Shown: positions 1-9,231 of the stretch, one piece after another
Layout of the letters: every line of letters starts with the position of its first letter
How positions within the stretch are numbered: position 1 is the first letter of the stretch
Translations under genes and position numbers: made by a program
Notes under the pieces: model-generated
What the model was told of the DNA's origin: nothing
Seen by the model: the letters and a program-made list of their open reading frames with translations, nothing else
The model's database searches: none
DNA from: JBEVJK01 sp963791325
GTDB lineage: Bacteria; Pseudomonadota; Alphaproteobacteria; Rhizobiales; Rhizobiaceae
Assembly (NCBI GenBank): GCA_963791325.1
Contig: CAWBRU010000003.1
Span: forward strand, 186,001-250,000
Direction of reading: 5' to 3'
DNA length: 64,000 nucleotides

Positions 1-442
1 GGCCAGCGGAAACTCCATCACGTCGTGGTAACGAGGATTGAGCGTCAGCCGGTCGACCAGCAACAGCACGACACCACCGACGATCAGCATGATGCAAATC
101 AGCTTCGGCGTCTCGAACAGCACGGTCTTGATGAAGTCGTGAGCCAGGGCGCCGATGATGGCGGCCGGCAGAAAGGCGATCAGCACGCCGAGGACGAAGC
201 GCCGCGCCCGCGGGCTCGACGGCAGGTCTGTGGCGATGGTGATCAGCCGGCCGGCATAGACCGACAGGATCGCCAGAATGGCGCCGAGCTGGATCAGCAC
301 CTCGAAGGCCTTGCCGGTGGAACTCGAAGCCGAGGAAGTGGCCGGCGAGCAGCAGGTGCCCGGTCGAGGACACCGGAATGAATTCGGTGGCCCCCTCGAG
401 CAGCCCGAGGATGAGGGCATCGAAGAGCGATTGGTGTGGCAT
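1..442 (-). pseudogene. uppP: undecaprenyl-diphosphatase, 5' part, frameshifted
   Basis: UppP (BacA) dephosphorylates undecaprenyl pyrophosphate at the inner membrane to recycle the lipid carrier for peptidoglycan. The reverse strand starts at ATG 442 with MPHQSLFDALILGLLEG and then shows the family motif EGATEFIPVSSTGHLLL. The frame breaks near 321, where one extra base follows the codon for Glu in LGFE. After removing it the sequence continues as a normal UppP (AFEVLIQLGAILAILSVYAGR). The gene runs off the left edge of the window, so the C-terminal half is missing. The break may be a sequence error of the kind seen at 24-34 kb. Family identity is secure; loss of function is not. Confidence 0.85.
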
Positions 443-601
443 GTCTTCCCGGGCCCCGATCGGCGCAGCTGCCGATTGCTTGTCACGGCGGCCGTCTGCC
501 CCTATAGCTCGGACTGCCGTTTGCCCGCAGAATCGGGCGGGCCAAAGACTTACCGGCACTGGACCGCGATGACCAGAGCCGATCGACAATCGCGATCGTT
601 G

Positions 602-1294
602 ATGCTGACCCTTTTCCACCACCCTTTGCTTGCCCCCAGCCGCTTCGTCCGCCTCGCCTTCGGCGAATATGGCGAGGACCTTGCCCTGATCGAAGAGAAG
701 CCTTGGTCGCGGCGTCGGGAGTTCCTGTCGCTCAATCCCGCCGGTACTTTGCCGGTGCTGTTGGCCGAAGGCGACGTGCCGATCGTAGGCGCCGTGGTGA
801 TCGGCGAATATCTCGACGAGACGCGCGGCGTGCTCAAACGCGAGCGGCGGCTGCTTGCCGAAGACCCGATCGACCGGGCCGAGATCCGCCGGCTGGTGGA
901 CTGGTACCTGCAGAAGACCGAGAGCGAGGTCACTCGCCATCTGGTCCGGGAACGGGCGCTGAAGCCGCTGATGCCGAGCGCCGAAGGCGGCGGCTCGCCC
1001 GATTCCGGCGCCATCCGCACCGCCCGGGCCAACATCAAGCAGCATCTGAGGTACACCAACTGGCTGGCCGGAACGCGCAACTGGTTGGCTGGAAGCCGGT
1101 TGTCCTATGCCGATCTAGCAGCGGCAGCGACGCTCTCGGTGCTGGATTATCTCGGCGAGATCGACTGGGCGGAGTTTCCGGCCACCAAGGATTGGTATAC
1201 CCGCGTCAAATCGCGGCCATCGTTCCGGCCGCTGCTCAGCGACCGTGTGCGCGGCCTGTCTCCGGTCTCGCATTACGGGGACCTCGACTTCTGA
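602..1294 (+). CDS. glutathione S-transferase family protein
   Basis: A 230-residue protein with glutathione transferase layout. The N-terminal thioredoxin-like half (about residues 1-80) contains SLNPAGTLPVLL, whose cis-Pro region contacts glutathione. A helical C-terminal half follows (about 90-215). Such enzymes conjugate glutathione to electrophiles or act as thiol reductases; the substrate cannot be told. The ATG at 602 was chosen because MLTLFHHPLLAPSRFVR is the expected first beta strand; an in-frame ATG at 569 would add 11 residues. The stop overlaps the queG start by one base (TGATG), so the two are translationally coupled, an arrangement I recall from related genomes. Confidence 0.85.
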   Translation: MLTLFHHPLLAPSRFVRLAFGEYGEDLALIEEKPWSRRREFLSLNPAGTLPVLLAEGDVPIVGAVVIGEYLDETRGVLKRERRLLAEDPIDRAEIRRLVDWYLQKTESEVTRHLVRERALKPLMPSAEGGGSPDSGAIRTARANIKQHLRYTNWLAGTRNWLAGSRLSYADLAAAATLSVLDYLGEIDWAEFPATKDWYTRVKSRPSFRPLLSDRVRGLSPVSHYGDLDF

Positions 1295-2472
1295 TGGCCG
1301 CGTCCGGAGCCATCCGGAAGCCGGCCGAGCTGCGCGAACTGATCGACAAAGAGGCCGCCGCGGCGGGCTTCGACGTCGTCGCAGTCGCCGCTCCCGACGC
1401 CATCCCCGAGGCGGCCGAACGGCTCGCCCAGTTCCTCGGCGAGGGCCAGCATGGGTCGATGGCCTGGCTGGCCAGCACGGCCGGGCGGCGCGGCGACCCG
1501 CGGACGCTGTGGCCGGAGGTGCGCTCGATCGTGATGCTGGCGATCAACTACGGTCCCGCCGAGGATCCGCTCGCCGGGCTGCAGCGGAGAAGTACAGGCA
1601 CCATCTCGGTGTACGCCCGGCACCGCGACTACCACGACGTGGTCAAGGGCAAGCTCAAGCTCGTCGCCGGCAAGCTGGCGGCCCGCTCCGGCGCCGAGGT
1701 CAAGGTTTTCGTCGACACGGCGCCGGTGATGGAGAAGCCGCTTGCAGCGGCCGCGGGGCTCGGCTGGCAAGGCAAGCACACCAACCTGGTCAGCCGCGCG
1801 TTCGGCTCCTGGCTGTTTCTCGGCTCGATCTTCACCACGGCCATTTTGGCTCCGGATGCGCCGGGCGAGGACCGCTGCGGCTCCTGCCGCGCCTGCCTCG
1901 ACATCTGCCCCACCCAGGCCTTTCCAGCGCCATACCGCCTCGATGCGCGGCGCTGCATCTCCTATCTCACCATCGAGAACAAGGGTCCGATCCCGCGGCA
2001 GTTCCGGAGCGCGATCGGCAACCGGGTCTATGGCTGCGACGACTGCCTGGCGGTCTGCCCGTGGAACAAGTTCGCGCGCACTGCCGGCGAGCTCAGGCTG
2101 GCGGCGCGCGCGGATCTCACCGCGCCGCCGCTCGCCGCACTCCTGGCCTTGGACGACGGCGGCTTCCGGCAGCTGTTCGCCGGCTCTGCGGTCAAGCGCA
2201 TCGGCCGCGACCGGTTCTTGCGCAACGTTCTGATCGCGGCCGGCAATTCGGGCGATACGTCGCTGGTTGCCCCGGTGCTGGCGCTCGCGTCCGACCGCTC
2301 GGCCCTGGTGCGCGGCGCCGCTGTATGGGCGCTGTCGAGATTGATGCCGGCCGGCCGGTTCGCGGCGCTGGCAGCCGACCGGCTGCGAACCGAGGCCGAA
2401 GCCGAGGTTCGCGCCGAATGGCGGCTCGGCGACCGTGAGCGGGTCTCCTCCGCCCAAGGCGCGGCCGCATGA
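1294..2472 (+). CDS. queG: epoxyqueuosine reductase QueG
   Basis: QueG reduces epoxyqueuosine to queuosine in the tRNA anticodon, the last step of queuosine synthesis, using cobalamin and two 4Fe-4S clusters. The 392-residue protein carries the two ferredoxin-type cysteine clusters: CGSCRACLDICP at about residues 194-205 and CDDCLAVCPW at about 248-257. The substrate domain includes TAPVMEKPLAAAAGLGWQGK, and HEAT-like helical repeats fill the C-terminus. The ATG overlaps the stop of the glutathione transferase gene. The stop overlaps the ATG of the next gene (ATGA), so three genes form a tight operon. Length and motifs are normal. Confidence 0.95.
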   Translation: MAASGAIRKPAELRELIDKEAAAAGFDVVAVAAPDAIPEAAERLAQFLGEGQHGSMAWLASTAGRRGDPRTLWPEVRSIVMLAINYGPAEDPLAGLQRRSTGTISVYARHRDYHDVVKGKLKLVAGKLAARSGAEVKVFVDTAPVMEKPLAAAAGLGWQGKHTNLVSRAFGSWLFLGSIFTTAILAPDAPGEDRCGSCRACLDICPTQAFPAPYRLDARRCISYLTIENKGPIPRQFRSAIGNRVYGCDDCLAVCPWNKFARTAGELRLAARADLTAPPLAALLALDDGGFRQLFAGSAVKRIGRDRFLRNVLIAAGNSGDTSLVAPVLALASDRSALVRGAAVWALSRLMPAGRFAALAADRLRTEAEAEVRAEWRLGDRERVSSAQGAAA

Positions 2473-3374
2473 CAGCCGGCATTCTGATCTTCGGTGCCGG
2501 CTATTCCGGTCGCGCCTTCGCCGCGGGCAACAACGACCTGGCCATTTCCGGCACGACCCGCGCCGAGGACGGGTTCGATCGGCTTTCGGCCGCCGGTATT
2601 CGGCCGTTCCTGTTCGACGGGCATCGGCTGACGCCGGAACTCGACGCGGAGCTCGGCCGGGCGCGACATCTGATCGTCTCGATCGCACCAGGCGAGGCGG
2701 GCGATCCGGTCCTCAACGCCGCGCAAGCGTCAATCCGGCGGACGTCCGCACTGGCCTCCATTGCCTATCTCTCCACCGTCGGCGTGTACGGCGACCATGG
2801 CGGCGCCTGGGTCGACGAGGCAAGTCCGTGCCGGCCGGTGAGCGCGCGCTCGCGGCGGCGGGTCGAGGCCGAAGCGCGCTGGCTTGCGCTGGGCGACGCC
2901 TGTGACATCCCGGTTGCCGTGCTGCGCCTGTCGGGCATCTACGGTCCCGGCCGCAACGCCTTCGTCAATCTCGCCCAGGGGACCGCCAAGCGCTGGATCA
3001 AGCCGGGGCAGGTGTTCAACCGCATCCACGTCGACGATATCGCCGGGGCGCTCCGGCGCTTGATCGAGATCCGCTACAGCGGCCTTGTCAATGTCACCGA
3101 CGACCTGCCGGCGCCGCCGCAGGACGTGGTCGGGCTTGCCGCCGAGCTGATGGGCGTTCCGCCGCCGCCCGCAATTCCTTTCGAAGCCGCCCAACTTTCG
3201 CCCATGGCGCGGTCCTTCTATGGCGAGAACAAGCGCGTTTCGAATCAGGCACTGAAAGCGGCCGGCTATGATCTGCGCTATCCGGATTTCAGGACGGCCC
3301 TCGGCGCCATGTGGCGCGAGGGCAGCTGGCGCGGCGACCAGGTCGACCGACGCAGTGCCATGACCGGAAATTGA
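2469..3374 (+). CDS. NAD-dependent epimerase/dehydratase family protein (YeeZ-like)
   Basis: A 301-residue extended short-chain dehydrogenase/reductase. The Rossmann glycine motif FGAGYSGRAFA is at residues 8-18, a YLSTVGVYG strand with the usual serine and tyrosine follows at about 98-106, and the family motif SGIYGPGRNAF is near 156. It resembles the YeeZ-like group of NAD-dependent epimerases, whose substrate is unknown. It overlaps the queG stop by four bases (ATGA), the closest possible coupling. Its length is typical and there is no sign of damage. Confidence 0.85.
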   Translation: MTAGILIFGAGYSGRAFAAGNNDLAISGTTRAEDGFDRLSAAGIRPFLFDGHRLTPELDAELGRARHLIVSIAPGEAGDPVLNAAQASIRRTSALASIAYLSTVGVYGDHGGAWVDEASPCRPVSARSRRRVEAEARWLALGDACDIPVAVLRLSGIYGPGRNAFVNLAQGTAKRWIKPGQVFNRIHVDDIAGALRRLIEIRYSGLVNVTDDLPAPPQDVVGLAAELMGVPPPPAIPFEAAQLSPMARSFYGENKRVSNQALKAAGYDLRYPDFRTALGAMWREGSWRGDQVDRRSAMTGN

Positions 3375-3444
3375 CGGGCAAACGACGGGCTTTCATCATT
3401 CGGTAACCAAGCGGACCACAAGCTCCGACGAGGTCAGACGCGAG

Positions 3445-4515
3445 ATGGATGCAACCATGAGAGGCACGATCAAGGGGGCAGCGGCTGCTGCCGGCGTCCT
3501 TTTGGCCGGCTGGTTGGCGGTGGCCACGGTGGGCGAGGCAGTCGGCGAGGAACTCGCCAAAAACCTGTTCGGCGCTGCCCGGCTGCCGGCAGCCACGGCG
3601 CCGCGCTCGATCGGCTTCTACAGCAAGGGCTGTTTTGCCGGCGGCGTCGCGCTCGCCACCGACGGGCCGACCTGGCAGGCCATGCGCCTGTCCCGCAACC
3701 GACGCTGGGGCCATCCGACGATGATCGCGCTGATCGAGAAGCTGTCGCGCGATGCTGCCCGCGACGGCTGGCGCGGCCTTCTGGTTGGCGACATCTCGCA
3801 GCCGCGCGGCGGACCGATGACCGACGGGCATGCCTCGCATCAGATCGGGCTCGACGCCGATATCTGGTTCACGCAGATGCCCGATCATCGGCTGACAGTG
3901 CGCGAGCGGGAGACCATGAGTGCCGTCTCGATGATCAAGAAGGGCGGCCTCACCGTCGACGACCGGGTATGGACGCAGGCTCAGATGCAACTGCTCAAGC
4001 GTGCGGCGAGCTATCCCGAGGTCGAGCGCATCCTCGTCCATCCCGGAATCAAGAAAAAGCTCTGCGACACCGTCGCCGGTGATCGCAGCTGGCTGCGCAA
4101 GATCCGCCCGTTCTGGGGCCACGACTACCACTTCCATGTCCGCATCGGCTGCCAGCCGGGATCCTCCAGCTGCAAGCCACAGGCGCCGACGCCGCCGGGC
4201 GACGGTTGCGACAAGTCGCTTGCCTGGTGGTTCACACCGGAGCCGTGGCGCCCCAACAAGAACCCGGATGCGCCAAAGGCGCGCGACCTGATGACGATGG
4301 CGAGCTTGCCGGCCGAATGCCGTGCCGTGCTCGCCGCGCCGGCGCCGGCATCGGAGATGGCCGTCACGGTCGGTGCCGACGGCGACGCGATTGCGGCGGC
4401 CCCCGACGGCGGTGTCCCGGATGTCACCATCGATGCCGGCGCGCCGCTGGTGCCGAAGGCGTTCGCGCCGACCCCGAAGGCGGCCATTCCTCGGCCGACA
4501 TCCAGGAGCCGGTGA
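3445..4515 (+). CDS. mepA: penicillin-insensitive murein endopeptidase MepA
   Basis: MepA is a periplasmic zinc metallopeptidase (family M74) that cleaves D-Ala-meso-DAP cross-links in peptidoglycan. The 356-residue product has a signal-like hydrophobic segment at about residues 8-28. Zinc-ligand motifs are visible: GHASHQIGLDADIWF at about 128-142, and WGHDYHFHVRIGC near 224-236. Six or more cysteines in the expected places (CFAGG, KLCDTV, IGCQPGSSSC, GDGCDKS) suggest the disulfides of the family. The C-terminal 70 residues are Ala/Pro-rich and low complexity, an extension common in alphaproteobacterial MepA. Confidence 0.93.
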   Translation: MDATMRGTIKGAAAAAGVLLAGWLAVATVGEAVGEELAKNLFGAARLPAATAPRSIGFYSKGCFAGGVALATDGPTWQAMRLSRNRRWGHPTMIALIEKLSRDAARDGWRGLLVGDISQPRGGPMTDGHASHQIGLDADIWFTQMPDHRLTVRERETMSAVSMIKKGGLTVDDRVWTQAQMQLLKRAASYPEVERILVHPGIKKKLCDTVAGDRSWLRKIRPFWGHDYHFHVRIGCQPGSSSCKPQAPTPPGDGCDKSLAWWFTPEPWRPNKNPDAPKARDLMTMASLPAECRAVLAAPAPASEMAVTVGADGDAIAAAPDGGVPDVTIDAGAPLVPKAFAPTPKAAIPRPTSRSR

Positions 4516-4637
4516 TGAGCCGACGAGGCGGGGAACCTTGACACTCCGCGTTCAAACGATTGAATCACGATCGCGGGTCAAACATTGGCCGAAGACCCAA
4601 CCGGCGGGGCCTGTCGAATCCGGTCAGGAGGCGAGCG

Positions 4638-5663
4638 ATGGTGAACCAGAACAGCGATGAGACGGTGCTGCAGTTTCCGATCCTGATCGGCGACATCGGC
4701 GGCACCAACGCCCGCTTCGCGATCCTGGTCGACTCCTATGCCGAGCCGAAGCAGTTTCCGATCGTCCAGACGGCCGAATTCGCCACCATCGACGACGCGA
4801 TCCAGACGTCGATCCTCGACCGGACCTCGATTCAGCCGCGCTCGGCGGTGCTGGCGGTGGCCGGACCGGTCGACGGCGACGAAATCGACTTGACCAATTG
4901 TCCATGGGTGGTGCGGCCGCGGGCGATGATCGCCAATCTCGGGCTCCACGACGTGGTCGTGCTCAACGACTTTGAGGCGCAGGCGCTGGCGGTGGTGGCC
5001 CTCGGCGAGGAGCATATGGAGAAGATCGGCCCTGGCACGGCCGAGCCGGCGGCCGGCCGCGTCGTGCTCGGACCGGGCACCGGTCTGGGCGTTGCCGGGC
5101 TGATCCATGCCTGCCATCGCTGGATCCCCGTGCCCGGAGAAGGCGGCCATATGGACATCGGCCCCCGCACAGAGCGCGACCGCGAGGTTTTTCCCCATCT
5201 CGAGCCGATCGAGGGACGCATCTCCGGCGAGCAGCTTCTCTGCGGCCGCGGACTGGTCAATATCTATCGCGCCGTTGCCAAGGCCGACGGTGCCGCGGCG
5301 CCGCTGGCGACGCCGGCCGAGATCACGGCTGCGGCGCTCGACAAGTCGGATCCGGTTTCCGAGCAGGCCCTGGAGATGTTCGTCACCTGCCTCGGCCGTA
5401 CCGCTGGCGACCTCGCTCTGGTGTTCATGAGCCGCGGCGGCGTCTACCTGACCGGCGGCATCGCCCAGAAGATCGTTCCGGCGCTGCAGACCGGCGCTTT
5501 CCGTGCGGCATTCGAGGACAAGGCGCCGCACAAGGCACTGATGCGGGAAATGCCGGTTTATGTGATCACCCACCCGCTCGCCGCCTTGCTCGGCCTCGCC
5601 GCCTATGCCCGCACGCCCGCGCGCTTCGGGGTCGAGACGACCGGCCGGCGCTGGCACGACTAG
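4638..5663 (+). CDS. glk: glucokinase
   Basis: Cytosolic ATP-dependent glucokinase of the bacterial ROK-unrelated Glk family; it phosphorylates glucose to glucose 6-phosphate. The phosphate-binding motif GDIGGTNARF is at residues 18-27, GPGTGLGVAGL is near 145, and PGEGGHMDIGPR near 163 carries the sugar-contacting residues. A second ATP-binding segment, GGVYLTGGIAQKI, is near 266. The start at 4638 was chosen because AGGAGG lies seven bases upstream (4626-4631); a reading frame open from 4560 adds nothing family-like. The 341-residue length is normal. A GC-rich hairpin follows the stop. Confidence 0.95.
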   Translation: MVNQNSDETVLQFPILIGDIGGTNARFAILVDSYAEPKQFPIVQTAEFATIDDAIQTSILDRTSIQPRSAVLAVAGPVDGDEIDLTNCPWVVRPRAMIANLGLHDVVVLNDFEAQALAVVALGEEHMEKIGPGTAEPAAGRVVLGPGTGLGVAGLIHACHRWIPVPGEGGHMDIGPRTERDREVFPHLEPIEGRISGEQLLCGRGLVNIYRAVAKADGAAAPLATPAEITAAALDKSDPVSEQALEMFVTCLGRTAGDLALVFMSRGGVYLTGGIAQKIVPALQTGAFRAAFEDKAPHKALMREMPVYVITHPLAALLGLAAYARTPARFGVETTGRRWHD

Positions 5664-5676
5664 GCGGCTCAACCCC

Positions 5677-5703
5677 GCCGCCCCGTTCGCTTTTCGGGGC
5701 GGC
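5677..5703 (+). terminator. GC-rich hairpin after glk
   Basis: A perfect 9-bp stem, GCCGCCCCG / CGGGGCGGC, with the loop TTCGCTTTT lies 14 bases after the glk stop. There is no clear T tract after the stem, so it is a likely but not classical intrinsic terminator. Confidence 0.45.
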
Positions 5704-5737
5704 CGCAAGGGTTCCTGCTCAGGCCCGGCCCCGCCGG

Positions 5738-5777
5738 AAAACCGGTTTCCACTTGCGGAAGAATTGCTCTAAGACAA
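5738..5777. repeat. short dispersed intergenic repeat, copy 1
   Basis: The intergenic sequence carries GGAAAACCGGTTTCCACTT followed by GGAATTGC-like bases and CTCTAAGACAA. Related intergenic sequences occur at about 9908-9960 and 31190-31248, and a palindromic relative is at 10032-10054. Such palindromic extragenic elements are typical of rhizobial genomes; the assignment to a named family is not made. Confidence 0.45.
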
Positions 5778-5811
5778 GCCGGCCATTGCGGCCGGAACAA
5801 AAGGCTAGAGC

Positions 5812-7668
5812 TTGAGCGCCGACAAGAAACGCAAGAAACGGGCCGAGCCGGGCGAGGTGTGGGCGGTGCTGCGCCGGATTCTCGCCGAGAACGGCCGGCA
5901 GTATCTCTGGCACTACGTGCTTGCCGTGGCCTGCCTCGTCGCCATGGCCGGGGCCACCGCGTTTACCGCCTGGATCATGCGCGATGTCATCAACGAGCTG
6001 TTCTATCGCGGACGGCGCGACCTGATCGGGCTGGTCGCGGGCGCGGTCGCCGCGGCCTTTATCCTGCGCGGCATCGCCAATTACGGCCAGGCGGTGGTCT
6101 TGTCGAAGATCGGCAACAACCTCGTCGCCCGCTACCAGCGGCGGCTGTTCGACCATCTGATGCGGCTCAGCTTTGATTTCTACACCGACACCCGTTCGGG
6201 CCGGCTCGCCGCCCGCATCAACGAGAACGTCAACGGCATCCGGGATCTGCTCGGCATGACGCTGAAATCGGTGGCCGGCGATGCCGTCTCGCTGGTCGCG
6301 CTGGTGGCCGTGATGGTCATGCAGGAGCCGGTGCTGTCGGCGATTGCGCTCTTGATCGGTCCGCCGCTGGTCTACACCGTCAATCGGTTGATGCGGCGGC
6401 TGAGGCGCATCAGCCGCGAATCGGTGGAGATCAATTCCCGCCTGATCGGTGCCATGCAGGAGGCCACCCAAGGCATCGCCATCGTCAAGGCGTTCACCAT
6501 GGAAGACCAGCTGTCCAGGCGCATCGGCACGCTGATCGCCGCCGCCGAGGCGCGGGCCAACAAGATCGCCCGGGTGTCGGAACGCGTGACGCCGGTCGCC
6601 GAGACGCTTGCCGGCTTGGCCATCGCCGGGGTGATCGCCTATGCCAGCTACCGGGCCACCGCCGGAATCCAGCCGCCCGGCAGCGTCTTTTCCTTCACCA
6701 CCGCGCTGCTTCTCGCCTACGATCCGGCGCGCCGGCTGGCCCGGGTTCAGGTCAATCTCGAGCGCTCGCTGGTCAATGCGCGGATGATCTACGAAATCCT
6801 CGACCTGAAGCCGCGCCAGGGCGATGCTCCAGGCGCCGAGGCGTTGGTGGTGAGCGCCGGCGACGTGCGCTTCGATCATGTCAGCTTCGCCTATGTTCCG
6901 GGGCTGCCCGTGCTCGACGATGTCACCTTCCAGGCTGTGCCGGGCAAGACCACCGCCATTGTCGGCGGTTCGGGCGCCGGCAAGTCGACGCTGACGGCGC
7001 TGCTCGAGCGCTTCTACGACGTCGATCGGGGTTCGATCACCATCGACGGCCAGGACATCGCGGCAGTGACCAAGCACTCGTTGCGCCAGGCGATCGCCTA
7101 TGTGTCGCAGCAGCCCTATTTGTTCGAGGGCAGCATCCGCGACAACATCCGCTACGGCCGCGCCGACGCCACCGATGCCGACATCGAGGAGGCCGCGATC
7201 CAGGCGCAGGCGGACAGCTTCATTCGCGAGCAGCCCGGAGGCTACGACACGCTGGTCGGCGAAAACGGGGTGACCCTGTCGGGCGGGCAGCGGCAGCGGC
7301 TGTCGATTGCCCGGGCGATCGTGCGCAATGCGCCGGTGCTGGTGCTCGACGAGGCGACCTCGGCGCTCGACAACGAGTTCGAGGCCCGGCTGCAGCGGGC
7401 GCTGACCGAGGTGATGCGCGGCCGCACCACGCTGGTCATTGCCCACCGCCTGTCGACCGTGGTCAAAGCCGATCAGATCGTCGTGCTCGATCACGGCCGG
7501 CTCGTCGAACAAGGCACCCATCAGACCTTGCTCGCCAGGCCGAACGGGGTCTATGCCCGGTTCCATCGGGTCCAGGACGAGCAGGGTCTCGGCCTGCGCG
7601 ACGACAGCGGGGCGGAGGGCGCCGCGCCGCCGCTTGCCGCCGCCCGGGCCGAAGCGAGGAGCCGCTGA
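5812..7668 (+). CDS. ABC exporter, fused permease and ATPase (MsbA-like)
   Basis: A 618-residue type I ABC exporter half-transporter. The membrane domain (about residues 25-320) has six predicted helices. The ATPase domain shows Walker A GGSGAGKSTL near 384, Q-loop YVSQQPYLF near 430, signature LSGGQRQRLSIAR near 488, Walker B VLVLDEATSAL near 509 and the H-loop VIAHRLSTV near 541. It is closest in layout to MsbA/lipid exporters, but substrate prediction from sequence is unsafe. Translation starts at TTG 5812. The gene sits one base before the dapB start, so the two are probably cotranscribed. Confidence 0.9.
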   Translation: MSADKKRKKRAEPGEVWAVLRRILAENGRQYLWHYVLAVACLVAMAGATAFTAWIMRDVINELFYRGRRDLIGLVAGAVAAAFILRGIANYGQAVVLSKIGNNLVARYQRRLFDHLMRLSFDFYTDTRSGRLAARINENVNGIRDLLGMTLKSVAGDAVSLVALVAVMVMQEPVLSAIALLIGPPLVYTVNRLMRRLRRISRESVEINSRLIGAMQEATQGIAIVKAFTMEDQLSRRIGTLIAAAEARANKIARVSERVTPVAETLAGLAIAGVIAYASYRATAGIQPPGSVFSFTTALLLAYDPARRLARVQVNLERSLVNARMIYEILDLKPRQGDAPGAEALVVSAGDVRFDHVSFAYVPGLPVLDDVTFQAVPGKTTAIVGGSGAGKSTLTALLERFYDVDRGSITIDGQDIAAVTKHSLRQAIAYVSQQPYLFEGSIRDNIRYGRADATDADIEEAAIQAQADSFIREQPGGYDTLVGENGVTLSGGQRQRLSIARAIVRNAPVLVLDEATSALDNEFEARLQRALTEVMRGRTTLVIAHRLSTVVKADQIVVLDHGRLVEQGTHQTLLARPNGVYARFHRVQDEQGLGLRDDSGAEGAAPPLAAARAEARSR

Positions 7669-7669
7669 G

Positions 7670-8482
7670 ATGGGCGCCATGAAGCTTGTCGTCGTCGGGG
7701 CCGGGGGCCGCATGGGCCAAACCTTGATCCGCACGATTGCCGGGAGCGAGGTCGTCGCCGTCTGCGGCGCCATCGAACGCCCGGGGGCTGCCGCGCTCGG
7801 CAGGGATGCGGGCGAACTGGCGGGTGTCGGTCTGCTCGGCGTTTCCGTCAGCGACGATCCGCTGCCGGCCTTCGCGCAGGCCGACGGGGTGCTGGATTTC
7901 AGCACGCCGGCCGCATCGGTGGAGTTCGCCGGCTATGCCGCGCAGGCGCGGATCGTCCATGTCGTCGGCACGACCGGCTGCAGCGCCGACGACGACGCCA
8001 AGATCGCCGCTGCCGCGCGTCACGCCACAATCGTCAAGTCCGGCAATATGAGCCTCGGCGTCAATCTGCTCGCCGTGCTCGTCGAGCAGGCGGCGCGGGC
8101 GCTCGATGCGGCCGACTTCGACGTCGAGGTGCTGGAAATGCATCACCGCCACAAGGTCGACGCGCCGTCGGGCACGGCGCTTTTGCTCGCTGGGGCCGCG
8201 GCCGCCGGGCGCGACATCGCCTTGGCCGAGCACAGTCTCGGAAGCCGCGACGGCGTGACCGGGCCGCGGCCCCGAGGGGCCATCGGGTTTGCCGCCCTGC
8301 GCGGCGGCTCGGTTGTCGGCGATCATTCCGTCATCCTCGCCGGCCCCGGCGAGCGAGTGACCTTGTCGCACCAGGCGGAGGACCGCGCGATTTTCGCGCG
8401 CGGCGCCCTTCGGGCCGCCCTTTGGGCGCGCGGCAGGAAGCCCGGCCTTTATTCGATGCGCGACGTGCTCGGTCTCGCCTGA
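7670..8482 (+). CDS. dapB: 4-hydroxy-tetrahydrodipicolinate reductase
   Basis: DapB reduces hydroxy-tetrahydrodipicolinate with NAD(P)H in the diaminopimelate/lysine pathway. The 270-residue protein has the Rossmann motif GAGGRMGQ at residues 10-17, the STPAAS loop near 82, VGTTGC near 103 and the substrate motif EMHHRHKVDAPSGTA near 156-170. The ATG at 7670 overlaps the ABC exporter stop region and has GAGGAG upstream; a second ATG three codons later is also possible. The gene leads into gpmA after 37 bases. Confidence 0.95.
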   Translation: MGAMKLVVVGAGGRMGQTLIRTIAGSEVVAVCGAIERPGAAALGRDAGELAGVGLLGVSVSDDPLPAFAQADGVLDFSTPAASVEFAGYAAQARIVHVVGTTGCSADDDAKIAAAARHATIVKSGNMSLGVNLLAVLVEQAARALDAADFDVEVLEMHHRHKVDAPSGTALLLAGAAAAGRDIALAEHSLGSRDGVTGPRPRGAIGFAALRGGSVVGDHSVILAGPGERVTLSHQAEDRAIFARGALRAALWARGRKPGLYSMRDVLGLA

Positions 8483-8519
8483 CCGGACCCAGCGCATCCC
8501 AGTCGAAACAGGAGCAAGC

Positions 8520-9137
8520 ATGTCCGGCACCCTCGTCCTCGTCCGCCACGGCCAGAGCGAATGGAACCTCAAGAACCTGTTCACGGGATGGCGCGATATC
8601 GACCTGTCGGCACAGGGGGTGGAGGAGGCCAAGGCCGCCGGCAGCAAGCTCGCCGCGCGCGGCATCCGTTTCGACATCGCGTTCACCTCGGCGCTGGTGC
8701 GCGCCCAGCGCACCTGCGCGATGATCCTCGACGCCACCGGGCAGAGCGGCCTAACCACCGTCGCGAACCAGGCGCTCAACGAGCGCGACTACGGCGATCT
8801 CAACGGCCTCAACAAGGACGACGCGCGCAAGAAGTGGGGCGAGGAGCAGGTCCATATCTGGCGCCGCTCCTATGCCGTGCCGCCGCCCGGCGGCGAGAGC
8901 CTCAAGGACACCGGCGCCCGGGTTTGGCCCTATTACCTTCACGTCATGCAGCCGCATGTGCTGCGCGGCGAGACGGTGCTGGTGGCCGCGCACGGCAATT
9001 CTCTGCGGGCGCTGATCATGGCGATCGAGGGCATTTCGGGCGACGACATCGTCAAGCTGGAGCTCGGCACCGGCGTGCCGATGATCTACCGGCTGCACGC
9101 CGATTCGACGCTCGCCTCGAAGGAAATCCTCAGCTAG
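8520..9137 (+). CDS. gpmA: 2,3-bisphosphoglycerate-dependent phosphoglycerate mutase
   Basis: GpmA interconverts 3- and 2-phosphoglycerate in glycolysis through a phosphohistidine. The catalytic motif VRHGQSEWN is at residues 8-16, LNERDYGDLNG near 88-98 contains the catalytic glutamate, and AAHGNSLRALI near 156 carries the second histidine. At 205 residues it is the short form common in alphaproteobacteria, which lacks part of the loop of the 250-residue form. AGGAG lies seven bases upstream of the ATG. A 6-bp hairpin (GCGGCC / GGCCGC, 9142-9158) follows the stop. Confidence 0.95.
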   Translation: MSGTLVLVRHGQSEWNLKNLFTGWRDIDLSAQGVEEAKAAGSKLAARGIRFDIAFTSALVRAQRTCAMILDATGQSGLTTVANQALNERDYGDLNGLNKDDARKKWGEEQVHIWRRSYAVPPPGGESLKDTGARVWPYYLHVMQPHVLRGETVLVAAHGNSLRALIMAIEGISGDDIVKLELGTGVPMIYRLHADSTLASKEILS

Positions 9138-9231
9138 GCGGCGGCCTTGAGGGCCGCACCGGGCAGCCGGCGCCTGCGCCAAAATCCGCGTTGACAGGGG
9201 TGGCCCGCCCGCTTACATGAGCGGCGCACCT

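Noticed and set aside
5719..7905. 728-codon minus-strand ORF
   Set aside because: Antisense to the ABC exporter and dapB start; composition is that of a high-GC shadow frame.
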